Below are positions 1-13,500 of a stretch of DNA of 64,000 bases, in pieces. The notes under the pieces were generated by a model that worked only from the letters and a program-made list of their open reading frames with translations, ran no database searches and had not been told where the DNA came from. Position numbers and translations under genes: made by a program. The stretch's first letter is position 1; each line of letters begins with the position of its first letter. This DNA comes from Rhodotorula mucilaginosa (taxonomy: Eukaryota; Basidiomycota; Microbotryomycetes; Sporidiobolales; Sporidiobolaceae): the NCBI GenBank assembly GCA_034406715.1, contig CP137868.1, positions 310,001-374,000 on the forward strand, written 5' to 3'.

Positions 1-3000
1 GGTAGACGATGAGCGAGCCCGCGCGCATCTCGTCGACGCGGTACGAGTTCTCGTCGACCGAGCCGTTCTTGCCTTCGACCTCGATGACTTTGAGCTTGCC
101 CTTTTTCGGTTCCCAGGCAGCGACGATGCCGAGGTGAGGACCGTGCGCTTCAGACCCGACGGTCTTGGTCGACAAGTTGTGCTTGAACTTGGCATAGATT
201 GAGACGACTGCACCAAGCCAAGCCGTCGTCAGTAAAACACGCCGCGAGAACGGAGAAGAAAGGGCTGCAATATACCGTCACCGGCGCGCGGCTCGTCGTC
301 TTCACCGACCATGGGGTGCTTCTGGCCGTGTTCGACCGTCGCCTCGTACACCTTGACGCCGAACGTGGTTCCGACCGGCAAGAGCGGGTCGGTCGCCCGT
401 CCGTAGCAGAACCGGAGCAAGTCGTAATCGCTCAGCCCGCGCGCCGACTTGTCGCTCATCTTGGTGTGCGCCGCAGCAAACATTTGGGCGCCGAGCGACG
501 CAGACCACTGCAAGAGTGCGTCGAGGTTCGGCTTCATCGCGGGCGGGAAATGCACTTGCGAGATGGCCGTCGACACCTCGGCGGGATCGTCGGCAGCGTA
601 AGAGACCGTGATCAGAGTCTTGGAATAGTCAGAGTAGATGACCTCGATCCTGGCGAGAGCAAAAGAGGGGTCAACTCGGAAGGTCTCGAAGGGGCGGACT
701 GATCCGACGTACTCCTTCTCGATGGTGCCGCGCTCCGAGTTCGACTTCTCGCTCGCGTCGACAAAGATGTCGAACCGACCTTGGAGAGAACGCGGAACGC
801 CTCCGGGAGTCCTCCACCAGGGCAACGCAGTGTCGAGATCGAGATCCTTGGCCAGAAATGCGCCCGGAAGGGCGGCGCCGCCCTGCATGCGAGACGGACT
901 GAACTGCACGTCGACCGATTGCCGCGGAGAGACTGCACCCCCCAAGCTCGCGGCGCCGCCAGACGTCGAAGCCGAACGCTGGGAAGACAAAGTAGCCGAC
1001 CGCTCGAGAGCGGCGATTTCCGGAGGCGGAGGTGCTGGGTGCGTGGGCGGAGTGGCAGGAATCGCTCGCAGGGGCGGGGAGGTAGGGACTTCGGGTTCAG
1101 GCAAGGGCATCGAAGCTTGATGTCCGCCGGCAGGCCGAGGGGGAGGAGGTGGCGGCATGTCGTCGTCCTCGGCGTCCTCCTCCTGCTCCTCTGGCTCGTC
1201 GTCAGCCTGAGCGTACGATTCCGGCTCGGCCGAGTGTTGGTCCTGCTCTCCGATGTACGACGGTTGCGACTCGGCCGCTTCCTCCGTGTCTTCGACGTCC
1301 TGATCAACGGGCGGCGGGACGGAGCGCGTCGGTGGCAAGGTCGGGGGACGCGTCGCCGGTCGAGGCGGAGGAGCGTCTGCCTCTTCTGCGGCTTCTTCTT
1401 CTTGTGTACCTTCGGCTTCGGCAGTCGCGTCTTCCGAAAGGGCTTCCGCTTCCCGCTTCTCGTCGGCAATCACGAACGCCTTGTCGGTCGCAGCAGCGGA
1501 GCGGGACGCGAGTTCGTCACCCGAAAGCGCGATCTTGTCATTCTTGTCGAGCTTGGGCGGTTCCGCGGGACACTCAACCTCCTGCTGCTGAGGAGTATCA
1601 TCATGTTCTTGAGGTGGACGCGCCGTTGCGATGCCAGGAAGGGCGAAGCCTCCGATCGGCGGTCCACCAACGCGACGAGGAGGGTGGTCCGGAGTCGAAT
1701 GACCGGAACTCGATTCCGGATCGATAACTGCGGCCATGAAGTCGAATCAGTACTTGATGACGGAACGAGGCTGGAAGTGCTGACCAATGGCGTACCTTGC
1801 GATTCAACATGGGGTACGGGTGCTTGGGCAGCAGCATCCGCGCTCTCGGCGGTCGACTTCTTCTTTGCCGGCTTCTTCGGAGGAAGACCACCGAAGCCAA
1901 GCATGGGGCCACCCATGAGGGGTCCACGACCGCCGAGCTTGGCCATGCGAGCGGCAAGAGCGCGACGGCGAGCGATCTCGGGATCTTCTTCCTCCTCCTC
2001 GTCGTCGTCGTCGTTCGCTGCCTCGGCGGCTCCACCAGCTTGTTCGCTCCCTTCGTTGGAGGAGGGCGGTTGCGCGAGTTGCGCGGGAATTCCGGCTATG
2101 TTGCGCTGCGCAAGCAGAGGCGGGCTCCGTTCGACCGCCGGGGTCGCAGTGCCTTCCATCTTGCCAAACGTCGGCTGCGCCATCTCGGCCGGGTGATGAC
2201 CCGCTTCGTGTCGAGTCTGAGCGATCGTCTCCGTCGTCGGTGCATTGAGCTCGGGGGCAGCGGTCGACTCGTCGGCGGCTTCTTCCGGCGGTGTGAGGAT
2301 ATCCGGCATCTTGTTGAGGTAAGCGTCCTCGGCTGCGGTGGTGATGCTTTCCTGGCCGGGAGGAGGCTGATGCGTGGGAATCGGCGGCTGACGCGCCGGG
2401 GGTACCTTGGGCGCTTCGTCGTCGTCCGTTTCTTTGGCGGCAACGTCGGCGACTTGGTCGTTCTGTTCCGTCACTTGACGGACAAAGGGCGGAGGAAGAG
2501 GAGGTCGTCCCGTCGTGGGCGAGAGGGGTGCCGCCTCCTCGGCAGCCGGCTCGTCGGTCGACGGGAGAGCATCGACCGCTTCCTCGGCGATGGTGCGCTG
2601 CGGGACATCGTCCTCGCGCGAACTGTATTGCGCGACGTTGATCTCCTCTTCGCCTTCTTCCAGCTGAGGTTCGTCGAAAGAGCGTTGAGTCGGCGGGACC
2701 GGCGGCCGCGAGGTCGGTGCAGCGGGCGGAGCAGCAGGCGTCTCAAAGTCGTCATCATCGACCGGTACCTTTGAACGTTCCGTCTCTTCACCGTCGTCGT
2801 CAGAGGCCAGGAGCTTGTTGGCGCCGCCCATAGAGACGAGAACGTCATCTTGAGGAAGAGTAGTCTCTTTCTCCGCGGCGCTGTTTCCCTCGGCGGCAGA
2901 GGTTGCAGCGGCAGGCGAGTCCGACGAAGTAGCGACATTCTCCATCGGGTTTGCCGGAGCAGGAATCGCGGCCACTGGCGACTTGGCTTTCCGCGCACGG

Positions 3001-4409
3001 GGGCCAGCAGCGCGCTTCGGCAGTGCCGGCATCGGCAAGCCGACTCGCTGACCTCCTGTCGCATCGGCGGACTTGTCCGTCGACTCGGTGGCCGACTCGG
3101 TGGCCGAGGTGGTCGTCGACGTCTGGGTAGGCTCGGATGTGTCGTCTGTGCTGGCAACTGTAATGGACGGCGCACTCGGTGCGTCGTCGTCGTCCTCTTC
3201 TGCGGGCTCGAAACCCGGAATGTCGCTCTGGGGTTCTTCCGCCGTGCGGTGTTCAATCGCCGGCGGCGAGTCGAGGACAACCGCATCGCGCAGGTTCTCT
3301 TCCGGATGCTGAAGATTGATCGGTTCGATGGATTCGATTGGGTCGGCGTCGGTTGCTGTCGTGGGAGCGGAAGACTCGGCAGGAACCGACTCGTCCGTAC
3401 TCGCGTGCTTCTTCCACGGTTTCGCGCTCGGGTCGACTCGCGCACCCAAGCCGCCGGCTCCTCCTCCTTGAAGCGCCTTGATTCGGTCCCGGAGGCTGCC
3501 GCCGCCGCGCGAGATCGATTCCTGAGCGTCCTCGGCAGAGAATTCGCGACGTTCCGCGCCGGCCGTGTGCTCTTCGCCAGCGTCGGAGGCGATGTGCGCA
3601 GTCGGCGAGCGTGCCTCGGTGCTATGGGCAGCAGGCAAGTCGGAAGTAGGCGACTTTGGGCTCGTGGCACTTTTCGGCTGCGCAGGCGCCGGAACGGCAG
3701 CCGCCACCGTGGGGGGCCGCCACTGCTTCGGCTTGGGTCGAGGAACGGGAGGCTCTGCGGCCTGAGCCGAAGCTGCGGCGTTGAAAGCGGCAATGCGGGA
3801 CGCGAGGGCGTTGGGCTTCTTGGCGGGAGGAGGCGGATGCGCCTTGGTCGTCGCACTGTCCGACTCCCCGGCTGCTGTGGCTTTGATCGGGGATGTAGGC
3901 GCGGCGGCGGTACTCTCATGCGCAGGTTCGGCAGACTTGGGCGTCACGTCGGCGAGCGTTGGCTTTTCGACGGCGGACTCTGGCTCGCGAAGCGTCGACT
4001 CTTGCTTGGGCGGAGAAACCGGCGCCGAGTCCTGCTGCGCTTCGACCACGTTGGTCGGGTCGGAGGGAGTCGCTTCGACAGTCGAAGGAGCGGACGGAGC
4101 TTCCTGAGTAGCGGGCTGTGCCGAGGCAGCAGCAGCAGCAACGGGTTGGGCGACAGTGTCCGCCGGAGACTTGACGTTCTCTTCCTCCTCGAGGGGTTCG
4201 ACAAAGCCGGCGGGGAAGACGCCCTGGACGCCGTCCTTTTCGCCCTCGAGCCAGTCTCCTTCGTCGTCTGCCTGACCGGTGACGGTGATGGTGTCGCCCT
4301 TTGCGAACGCGAATTGCTGCGCTGTCTGTTCCGCCGAGTGACCGGGTTGCGGCGGCGGCTTGTACTTCATGATCGCCCGTCCGCGGTACGGGTACGACGG
4401 ACCGCCCAT
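1..4409 (-). CDS. BBC1: BBC1/MTI1-like SH3 protein of actin patches (3' end outside window)
   Basis: Exons on the minus strand: 4409-1796, 1727-276 and 207 to beyond 1; both introns are 68 bases and phases agree (about 1,424 residues visible). Residues about 10-72 form an SH3 domain with an insertion after the first strand; the core GDWLEGE...GVFPAGFVEPL is clear. The middle 900 residues are Pro/Ala/Glu-rich with repeated PPxPxxR stretches, as expected for an endocytic scaffold. From about residue 1180 (LPWWRTPGGVP onward) the sequence matches the C-terminal cysteine-protease-fold domain of fungal Bbc1, and the last visible exon continues it (GPHLGIVAAWEPKKGKL). Bbc1/Mti1 binds type I myosin and WASP and restrains Arp2/3 actin assembly at endocytic sites. 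The stop codon is not in the window. Long open frames on the opposite strand are composition artefacts. Confidence 0.82.
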
Positions 4410-5303
4410 CTTGAGCTTCTAGTTTCTGACCTCTGTATGCTTTGGCAGGTCAGCGAGCGGGTCAAGTGACGCCGAAGATTGGATTCGCTCGCAATGACGA
4501 CCGAGTCCGACGAGGTGGAGCACAAACGCACGGCTTTGGTTGGGGGTTTGGAGAGTCGGCAAGAGCGCAGTTGATCGTGTTCTGTTTGCGTCTACTGCTC
4601 GGGCTCCGCGCTGTGCTGCAGGCGTCAAAGGTCGCTGATCAAGAGGCAAAGTGGGGACGCCCAAGTCGTCACTCTCCAAGTCAAGTCGAATATCGACAGA
4701 AAGACGCACGTACGCTCGCGACTCTGGACGCTAACTCATACACACTCGAATGGCATTCAGATGAGATGGAAGAAGAAAGGAAAAAATGACAACGACGACG
4801 TAAAGGTGAAAATATTGGATGGAAGGGTCAGCTTTACGGATGAACAAGGAGAAGAGAGTCGGCAAGGTTGGGGCGGGCAGGACCAGCTGCGCACGAGACC
4901 CGACTTGATGCGGTAGGTAGTGTGGACAGATTGTAGAGAGGGACGGAAAAGGAAGAAAGGGCGCCAGATCGCGAAGGGGAGGAGGAAAGAACGCATGGGC
5001 CTGTAGAGCGGGAAGGGCACATAAAAAAAAAGAGGGAGCAAACACCATCGGTAATACTGGACCGCAGTAGCAGTGGAGAGTGAAAAGCGCATGGAGTGTC
5101 CTTGAAGATGGCACAGAGGGGAGGGCGGAAAGAGTTTTCGCCTCCTTCTTGCCGAGGGGTATATTCGAGTTCCGAGGGTAGGCCGCTGGTAGAGGCCCTG
5201 GAGGGTATTGCTGAATGCGAGGGACAAGACTGGTAACGACAATTGAGGGGGCAGGTACTGTGCGAGAGGCGAAGCGTGGAGGCGATCAATCAGAGCAAAG
5301 CGA
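4410..5303. other. Intergenic: BBC1 upstream / MSB2 downstream
   Basis: No supported gene. The stretch separates the 3' end of the mucin gene from the start of the BBC1-like gene, both on the minus strand, so it should hold the mucin terminator and the BBC1 promoter. It is purine-rich on the plus strand (GGAAAG runs, an A9 run near 5,022), but I see no definable element. Confidence 0.5.
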
Positions 5304-8300
5304 CTAGAGCATGAGCGAATTGCTCTGTGCGACCGGCCTGTTTGGTGAAAGGAAAACGAAACAAGTCAGCAATCGAGTAGGCTCTCAAGAGCAAGCAGAG
5401 GGAGATCTCGTACCTTCCAATGATGCCAGGCGCGACCGAGCCATTCGGGCCCCTCATGATCTGCACGCGCCGTGGGCCTTCACGGTGCGTGTCGCCTCCT
5501 CCGAGCGCGAGACCGACCTGTCCAGGCCCGCCGCCGAACCCGGCTCCCGAGCTCGATCGGTGACCACCACCACCGCCTCCGTTCGACGAGTAGTGATCCG
5601 AGAAGCGCCACCACGACGAGCGGCGATCGTCGCCGGAGCCGCCAGAGCCCGATCGCGAACCGTACGAGCCAGACGCGGTCGAGGTGGTCGAGGTGGTCGA
5701 AATCGAGTCGCGACGACCAGCAGAATTGCCGCCCCCACTTCGCCACGTACCGTAAGGAGAGCCGGTCGGACTACCGCCGAGGTAGAAGCTGCGGAGTCCG
5801 CCGCCGCCGCCCGACTGTGACATCTCGCCCGATCCGCCAAAGTCACGCTGAGCAGAGACACGCGGCGAACTGAGCTTGACGGCGCCGGTACGAGTCGCGC
5901 GCCAGGCAAAGTAGCCTGCGATCGCGATCAGGATGACACCGCCGGTGACGACGACGGCGATGATGATCTTGGTCGATTTCGCGAGTCCGCCCGAGCCCGA
6001 GCCCGAGTCGTCCGAGCTACCGTCGTCGAGGGAGCCCGAAGAGGCACCCGAGTTGGACGAGCTGGCCGACTTTTCGGAGGCGAACGACTTGACCGAGAAG
6101 CTCGGGACGAAAGTTTGCGCGAGCTGGCCCGGCAAGCCCGGCTGGTCGTAGATAGGCGAGGTCGGCGTCTGCAGCATCGCGCTGAGCGCGTCAACGTGCG
6201 TCGTCGGGAGTTGACCAAGGTAGACGGTGAGGATCTCGCTCCCTCCCGTCGAGTTGGTCGTCTGGTACGCCTGCAACGCGACCGTCTTGATCGAGTTCAA
6301 CGAGATGTTGAGCGCGTTGGAGACGACGATCGGGACGCCGTAGAAGATCTGACCCGAAGCGTCCGAGTTGTCGACGACCCACTCCCACGGGAGCGAGTTG
6401 TCGAGCAGGATCGAGATCGTCGTCATCGGAACGGTACTCGCAGCCATCTGCATCGCACCCGCCGTCGCCTGCGCAATGGCGGCCGAACTGGTGGTGCTGT
6501 CGTCGGGGACGATCCGCGCGGGCAAGTCGGTCGGGAAGGAAGCCTGAGACGTGATGGTGACCGAGGGCGATCCCGAAACCATCGAGGTCGAAACGCCTTG
6601 CGATGGGGAAGCAGTCGGCGCCGCCGTCGTGGTCGAGTCCGACGAGGAGCCAGTGGACGAAGACGACGATGAAGACGAAGACGAGGACGCTTTGTTGACC
6701 ATCAGCGTCGAGGTCGGAACCCAGGCGTACGGGTCGCTGCTGGTGCTCGACGCCGACGACGAAACGCTCGACGCAGACCACGACGCGCTCGAGTTGGTGT
6801 TGCCACCGCTCGCCGACGAAGCGTAGCTAGCGGCCGAGGTGACGGTCGCCGTGCCGTTGACCAATCCGGTCGAAACAGGCGGCGACGCCGTCACGGAGCC
6901 ATCCGACTGTACACTGCCGCTGGAGGTCAGGCCTCCCGACGAAGCCGTCGCGTTGCGAGACGGAGTTTCGAGCCTCGACGTCGAGCTGATTCCGGCCGAA
7001 GGCGCTCCGGACGAGATCGTCCGGGAAACGTTCAGGCTCACGCTCGGAGCCGCCGGCGCCTCGCTGCCGCTCAAAGTGCCCGAAGCGGACGTGACGACGG
7101 GCAACGCGCTCGAGCCGTTGATGGGCGTCGGGTTTGCGCTCGCCGAGACCGATTCGGTCAACACGCCGGAAGAGGCAGAAGCGGGAGGAGGTGCCGAACC
7201 GGTCGGAAGCTTGGCCGACAGCGTCGACGTGGAGGATACCGACGACAAGACGGTTTCTCCCGACACTCTTGAGCTCGTGGGTACAGGTCGAGCGGCTGGG
7301 ACCTCGGTCGCATTGGCGGGTGGCTCAGGCAGCGCCTCCGACACCGTCGAAGAGACCGAGATCGGCACCGGTGCTCCGGCAGTGACATTCGAGACGACGC
7401 TCGTGGCGGGATCGATCGGGCCCTCCGATGAACTCGCCGTGGGCGCCGCACTCAGAGGCGGCGGGGGCTGAGTCGTCGCCGACGCCGTTCCAGCGAGAAC
7501 GAAGGTCGAAGAGGTAGTCTCGTCACCAACAGCCGAGGCGACGGAGCCGCCGCTCACCGTCGAGACCACGCTAACATGAATCGTCTCGGTGCTGCTGGGC
7601 ACAGCCACCGGACTTGCCACTGGAGTCGTCGTGGCACTTCTTGTTGCGGCGGCGGCGGCGGCTGCCGAACTTTCTGACAACCGACTGACCCAGGGCTTCC
7701 TGTCGTTCTGGGTGGTGCTCGTGGTGGATGAAGCGACACTGACGGCCGAAGCTCCGATGACTGACTCCGTGTCCGACGTGACGGCAGGAGACGCAGTCGC
7801 TGACGTGGCCGAGACGGTGGGATCCGCAGGAACGAGCGTGCTCGATGCGAGCGACGAGGAGGCACCGATGACGGGCGCAGCATCGGCCGTCGAGGACGAG
7901 CTCGGGAGGGCGACCGTGTTGCTTGCAGCGCTCGGCCCAGTCACAGTGGAGCTGGCGACCGTTCCGACGCTTGACGTGGACGTGGACGAGGTCGACGAGC
8001 CGGGGATCAAGCCGCCTACAGGGGGATCAATAAAGGGAATCGTCAGTGACGGGCCACCGGTTGGTGTCTCCGTAATGCAGACTCACCAAGCTGCGAGAGG
8101 ATACCACCATAGCTGTCCGAAGTAGTCGTGCTTGCCGAGCCCTGAGCCTCAGCAGCCGCTTGCGCCGAGGTGGTCGCCGAAGTCGGGGCGGCGGTCGAAG
8201 TCGAAGCAGACGAGCTCGAGGGTTCAGCCGCGGTCGAGGCAGCAGTTGTGGTCGTCGCCGAACTGATCGCCGTCGCCGGTGGCGAGGACGACGACGACGA

Positions 8301-9277
8301 AGACGAAGACGCGGACGGGCTAGCGGTAGAGCTCGAGGCGGAAGCAGTGGGCGAGTTGGACGCGCTGCTGCTGGTCGACGACGTCGACGAGGGAGAAGTC
8401 GAAGAGACGGCTGACGATGACGACGACGAGCTGCTTGGAGCCACTGACGACGAGTAAGGAGTGGTGGAAGTGGAAGAGGAAGTCGAGGTCTCGGTCGACG
8501 TGGAGGAGGAGCTCGACGGCGACGCGCTCGTCGAGGTGGCGGTCTCTGACGACGACGAGCTCGCGGAAGAACTCGAAGTCGACGTCGTCGAGGACGATGC
8601 TGACGACGAGGAGGCGTCCGATGATGATGAAGAACTGCTCCCGGACGCGGTAGGGGTCCCTGATGCCGAGGCAACCGAGTCCGACTCGCTCACGCTGCCC
8701 GACCCTGACGCTGCAGCTGCGAGCGCGTCCCAGTACCACGGTTTCCGTGTCGCCGACGCAGTCGCCGTGGTCGTTGTCGTCGTGGTCGCGTTGGTGCTCT
8801 CGGGCAAGCCGACATCTCCGGCGATTTGTTCCGCCAAGGCTGCAGCGATGCCTGTCCGGCGGAGGAGGAGGAGAACGCGTGTCAGCTACGCGTCTATGAG
8901 CTGTCTCGTCTGGCTACACCCATCTCCGAGCCAGTCCGGGCCTCATATAGCGAGCCGTGAGACGCGCCGAGGACTGGCATGAGAGTGATTGCGACAGGGG
9001 GAAAGAGAAGGAAGGAGGGGGACTGAGCGAACAAGGACGCACCCAGTTGCCGCTTTTCGGGGTCCTGTGCATCCAGAGTCCCTGCTGCAGCAGCAGCAGC
9101 TTGTCCGAACCCACGCGCGCGCCTCTGCGCGGGAGCGGGCGCGGCGGCGTACCCGAGTCGGCGGAGCCGTTGCGGCGGCGCGGCGACGATGTGATCCTCG
9201 TCTCGCTGCTCCTGGGCGAGGGCGAGGTGGGCACAGAGCACCAGGTAGGCGACGAGAGGCACGCTGGAACTGCGCAT
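5304..9277 (-). CDS. MSB2: MSB2-like signalling mucin, single-pass membrane protein
   Basis: Exons on the minus strand: 9277-9043, 8851-8087, 8015-5414, 5337-5304 (introns 191, 71 and 76 bases); 1,211 residues. The start gives a signal peptide (MRSSSVPLVAYLVLCAHLALA). Residues about 80-860 are an extreme Ser/Thr/Ala mucin region. Then comes a conserved domain with TTISILLDNSLPWEWVVDN, QIFYGVPIVVSNAL and LTVYLGQLPT, which matches my memory of the Msb2/Hkr1 homology domain just outside the membrane. One transmembrane helix follows (TKIIIAVVVTGGVILIAIAG) and a Ser/Gly-rich cytoplasmic tail of about 200 residues. Msb2 works above Cdc42 and the HOG and filamentous-growth MAP kinase pathways. The last exon encodes only about 11 residues and is accepted because frame and splice sites agree. 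The acceptor at 8852 could instead be 12 bases downstream, in the same phase. Confidence 0.75.
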
Positions 9278-10590
9278 CACGCCGGGCCTCGTGTCGTTGT
9301 CGTCGTTAAGCTGAGAGGTTTGTCGAGCCGAGAGTTGACCGACGCGGTCGGCGGCCTGTGCACGCGCGCCGTGGGTTGCAGGGGTATAGAGAGCGAATCA
9401 GTCGTGTGACTCGATCGACGCAAGCAGCTACTGTACGGTCCAGCCGGAGGAGTGTTTGTATGGCGGACGACCCAAACACGCGCGGAGCTGCGGCGAGACA
9501 GCAGAAGTGCGAAACCCTTTTCTCCGCAGGAGGGGGTCCCATTTCTGCCCTTGAATGGTCTGGAGCCCCATGACAGAAACTGGCCCGCAGCAACGAATAA
9601 CTATTCGAGGGGAGGACCCTCCTTTTTTCCAATGTATCTATGCATATGCAGCGGTTCACAGAGACCTCTCTTCTGTGATGACGCGACTAATGCCTGTGCC
9701 GTGCCACTCGGCTATCCAGGAATGCTTTCTCGCGCGCGCGAGGTGCTCGGATGTCGCGAAGGGGCGAGTGGAGTGGCGAGGTATATACTGTACACAGTCA
9801 CGGCCCAGCTCGCCAGCTTTGCGGACAACTCTGCCGCAGCTTCACCGAGGCCACCGGGTGCAGGGTGTCAGCTCACGAGCACTGAGGAGCGCCGGGGGAG
9901 CGTACGTTCGGAGAATCTTGGAAACCTGAATGGGAGCGAGAAAGTGTCAGGCAAGCGCCCGCACCTTCCAGCTCAAACTTGGCCTGTCTAGAGTTGCGAA
10001 AGTGAGTGGTGGTCCCTGGTCCAGCGGAACAGCGTAGCCAGCCGTATCCGCGTCTGCAGCGGATCCATGCAGGCGAGCGGCCGCGCGGAGAACGGATATT
10101 CGGACCTGAATCAGCTGACAAAAGAACCTCGGTGAGCCCGTTCGCGTGTGCAATATAAACCTCGCACTCGAGTGTGTCTTGATAGCGAAAGAGCGTCCGT
10201 GGAGACTGGGGGTCGAGCGCAGATTCCGTAGAACTGGAAGTGGCGAGAGCGGGTGGCGAAATGTCCAGGCACTCAGGGACTCGGGCGGTCAGTAGCATGA
10301 ACGTGGAAGGGCGGAATAGCGAGCTGGGAGTGACGGGCGTCTCGTTGAACATGTAGCAGTCCAAGGTTGAGCGGGGTGTGAGCAGGAGCAAGGGGGCGGC
10401 CTGCGGGGTTTCTCAGCGTCGTGTAGAGGGAGGAGAGTGCCGGAGGAGCTCGCCGTTGTCCGGAGAATCTGCATGTCGACTAGGAGCGGCACACGAACAG
10501 GATAGCATGTAAGAAAGAGCGAGTTCGGCCACTTGAAGTCGAGTTGCAAGCGTCAGAGTCGGCGACTTGTCTTCTCGCCAACACCTCAAG
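9278..10590. promoter_or_regulatory. Divergent promoter region, MSB2-like and intersectin genes
   Basis: 1.3 kb between two genes transcribed away from each other. No coding sequence is supported. It must contain both promoters and leaders. A TATA-like GTATATACTGT lies near 9,780, but I cannot assign it to either gene. Confidence 0.4.
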
Positions 10591-13500
10591 ATGAGCTGGA
10601 TGAACCAGCCGTACCAGGGCGGCTACGGCCAGCCCCAGGGGTTCATGCAGCCGCAGCCTACGGGCTACCTGCCCCAGATGCAGCAGATGCCGATGCAGGT
10701 CCGTCTCGCTCGAGTTCCCACCGCGTCACCACCCAACCGCCTCACGCACTCACACCCCGCGAGCAGGCGCAGAGGACTGGATTCCAGCCCCAGATGTCTA
10801 TGCAGGTGAATACACTCCCCCCTCGACTCGCGTGACTGGGTCGAGAGCAGCGACGAGGAGGGACTGACCCCCACTCTGCCCTGCCCTCGGCAGCCTCAGC
10901 CGACTGGCTTTATGGGAATGCAGCAGCAGCAGCGGCCACAGCAGCCGATGCAGATGCAGCCGACTGGATTCGCAGGGCAGCAGCAGCAGCAGCCGCCGAT
11001 GCAGAGGCCAATCAACACGGGCTTCCAACAGCAGCCACCGCAGCCGTTGCGACCGCAGGCGACCGGATTCAACTCGAGCGGCCTCGGCGCAGGCGTCCAG
11101 GCTCAGTTCCTCAACACCTTCATGCCCGCGCAGGGGATCCAGCCGTCGGCATACATGCAACCCGGCCAGATGCAGTTTGCCGCCCAACAACAACAACAAC
11201 AACAGCTGGCGCCGCAACGGACTGGCTTCCAACCTCCTCCGCAGCAGCAACAGCTCTCACTGCAGCAGCAGTTTCAGCAAAACAACCAGGCTCAACTCGG
11301 TCAAGCGAGCGTTCCGATCCCGTGGAAACTCACGCCGGAAGAAAAGAAGCGGTACGATCAGATCTTTCGCGCGTGGGACCAGCAGGGCAGCGGCTTCTTG
11401 CCCGGTAGCATGGCAAAGGAAGTCTTTGGCCAAGCCGGACTCGGCACCGACGAGCTCATGGCCATCTGGTGAGCGTCTTCCGTCCCATCGGACTTCCTTC
11501 GCTGCTTCTAACCCGTGTTCAACCTTGGCCCGGCGCAGGAACCTGGCCGACGTCAACGACCGCGGCAAGCTCAACATTGACGAGTTCCACGTCGCAATGG
11601 GGCTCATCTACCGGCGTGCGTCTCCTTCTCCCAGTATGGTGAAAATGGAGAGTTCGCTTGTCCTGACTCTTGCCTCCCCCCTCGCCAGGCCTCAACGGGA
11701 ACCCGATCCCGGCCACGCTGCCCGCCGAGATGGCTCCTCCCTCGGCGCGCGATCTCGAAGACTCGGCCAACTTTCTCACCTCGCTCCTCAAGAACGACAC
11801 GAACCGGCGCGCGACGAACCAAACCGACCTTGCGGACGGACCGCAATCGCGCGCCAAGTTGCGTTCGTTCAACGACTCGTCGGCTCCCGGTGCCGGTACG
11901 CGCAAGGACGCGACCGTGTACCGCAACGACGATGACGCGACTCCGGTCTACAAGAGCTCCTCGCGTCACTTGAACCGAGACGACGTGCGTCCGTCGCGGC
12001 AAGGGAGCGGGGCCGATTCGCCTTCGACCGAGCTGGACGACGTCAAGCGTCGGTTGAAAGAGGCTCAGCGCGAAGCCGAGCGAGGTCGCGAGGAGGACGA
12101 CGAGGAGGAAGACCTCAAGGAAGAACTGCGCCGCTTGAACCGCAAGATCCAGCGCGTCCAAGACGACCTGGACGACAACCGTCGGAGTGGCCGCCGCACC
12201 GCCGCCAAGGACGAAGAGCGCCGCATGTTTGAGCGCGAACTGCTCCGCCTCGAACACGAAGACTTGCCCCGCCTCGAGAAGCGCATCGAGGACAAGGAGC
12301 GCGAGAAGCGCCTCGATCGGAAAAAGTATGCGCTCGAGCGCGACGACCGGAACGCTACTTTTGGTAGGTACGATGATCGCTCAGATCGTCAGCGGGACCG
12401 CTACGAGCGCGAGCGGTACCGTAGCTCGTCCCGCCATCGCCACGACGACGAGGACGATGACCGCCACCGCGACTTTGAGGACGACGACCGGCACGGCAGC
12501 TCTCGTCACGGCTATAATCGCGGCACCTTTGACCGTGACGATCGTCGTCGGGGCGACGACCGCGACGAGATGCGCTCGCCGCCGCCCGCGCCGCCCAAAC
12601 CCGCTCCTCCCGTCAAGAGCGAGGCTCCGCGGCCGCCTCCGCCGACTTCAGCTCCGCCTCCAGTCGCGTCCCCTCCGCCGTCCGGCGCGCCGGCCTCGAC
12701 CGACCTCAAATCGATGTCGGCAGCCGAGCGCCAAGCCTACATCCGTGCCGAGGCGCAACGCCGCGTGCAGGAACGTCTCCGCGCTCTCGGAGTCGCTGCG
12801 CCTTCCGCTACGCCGAACGGCTCCGGGGTAGACCATACGGTCCAGGAGCGCCTCGAAGCTGACAAGGCTGAAGCGGCGCGGAAAGCTGCCGAGGCGGACG
12901 AGCAACTCAAGGCGAAGGAGCTCGAACGTCAGGCCAAGCTCGAGCGCGAACGCCAGAAGGGCATCGCCGTCGAGCACGCCTTGCAAGAGACGCACCACGA
13001 TACCGAGACGGTGCAAAAAGTCCGCCAAGAGATCGAACGCTCGGCCGACGACGTCAAGTCGCCGGGCGCTGCTGAAAACGCAGATGCGCAGCACGCGATG
13101 AAGGCGGCCGAGAACCAACTCGACGCGGAAGAGCGCGCCCTCCAGGAACGCGAACAGCAGCTCATGCGCGAACGCGAAGAGCGCCGCAAGCGGATCGAGC
13201 AGCTCGAGCGCGAAGCGCAAGAGGCCGAAGAGAACTTTGCTCGCAGCAAGGCGACTTTCCAGCAGCAAGCCACGAGCAAACCGAAAACGACGACGGCGCC
13301 GCCGCCGCCTCCTCCGCCTGCTTCGCGTCGGAAGCCGGCTCCGCCTCCGTCTCGCAAGGCGGTCGAGCCTCCGAAGCCGCCGCAGCACGGGGAAGATGAT
13401 GATGACTTTGCTGCGCCCGCGCCGCCGCGATCAGCTCCCGCCGTCGCCGCTCCGAGTCCTCCGGTCGCTCCGCCGGCGCCCCCCGTCCCCGTCATCAATT

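Noticed and set aside
2850-4469. Long plus-strand open frame opposite the BBC1-like gene
   Set aside because: Arg/Gly-rich shadow of a GC-rich repetitive coding strand; no domain, no splice logic.
8160-8640. Acidic plus-strand open frames opposite the mucin gene
   Set aside because: Antisense shadows of Ser/Thr codon repeats.
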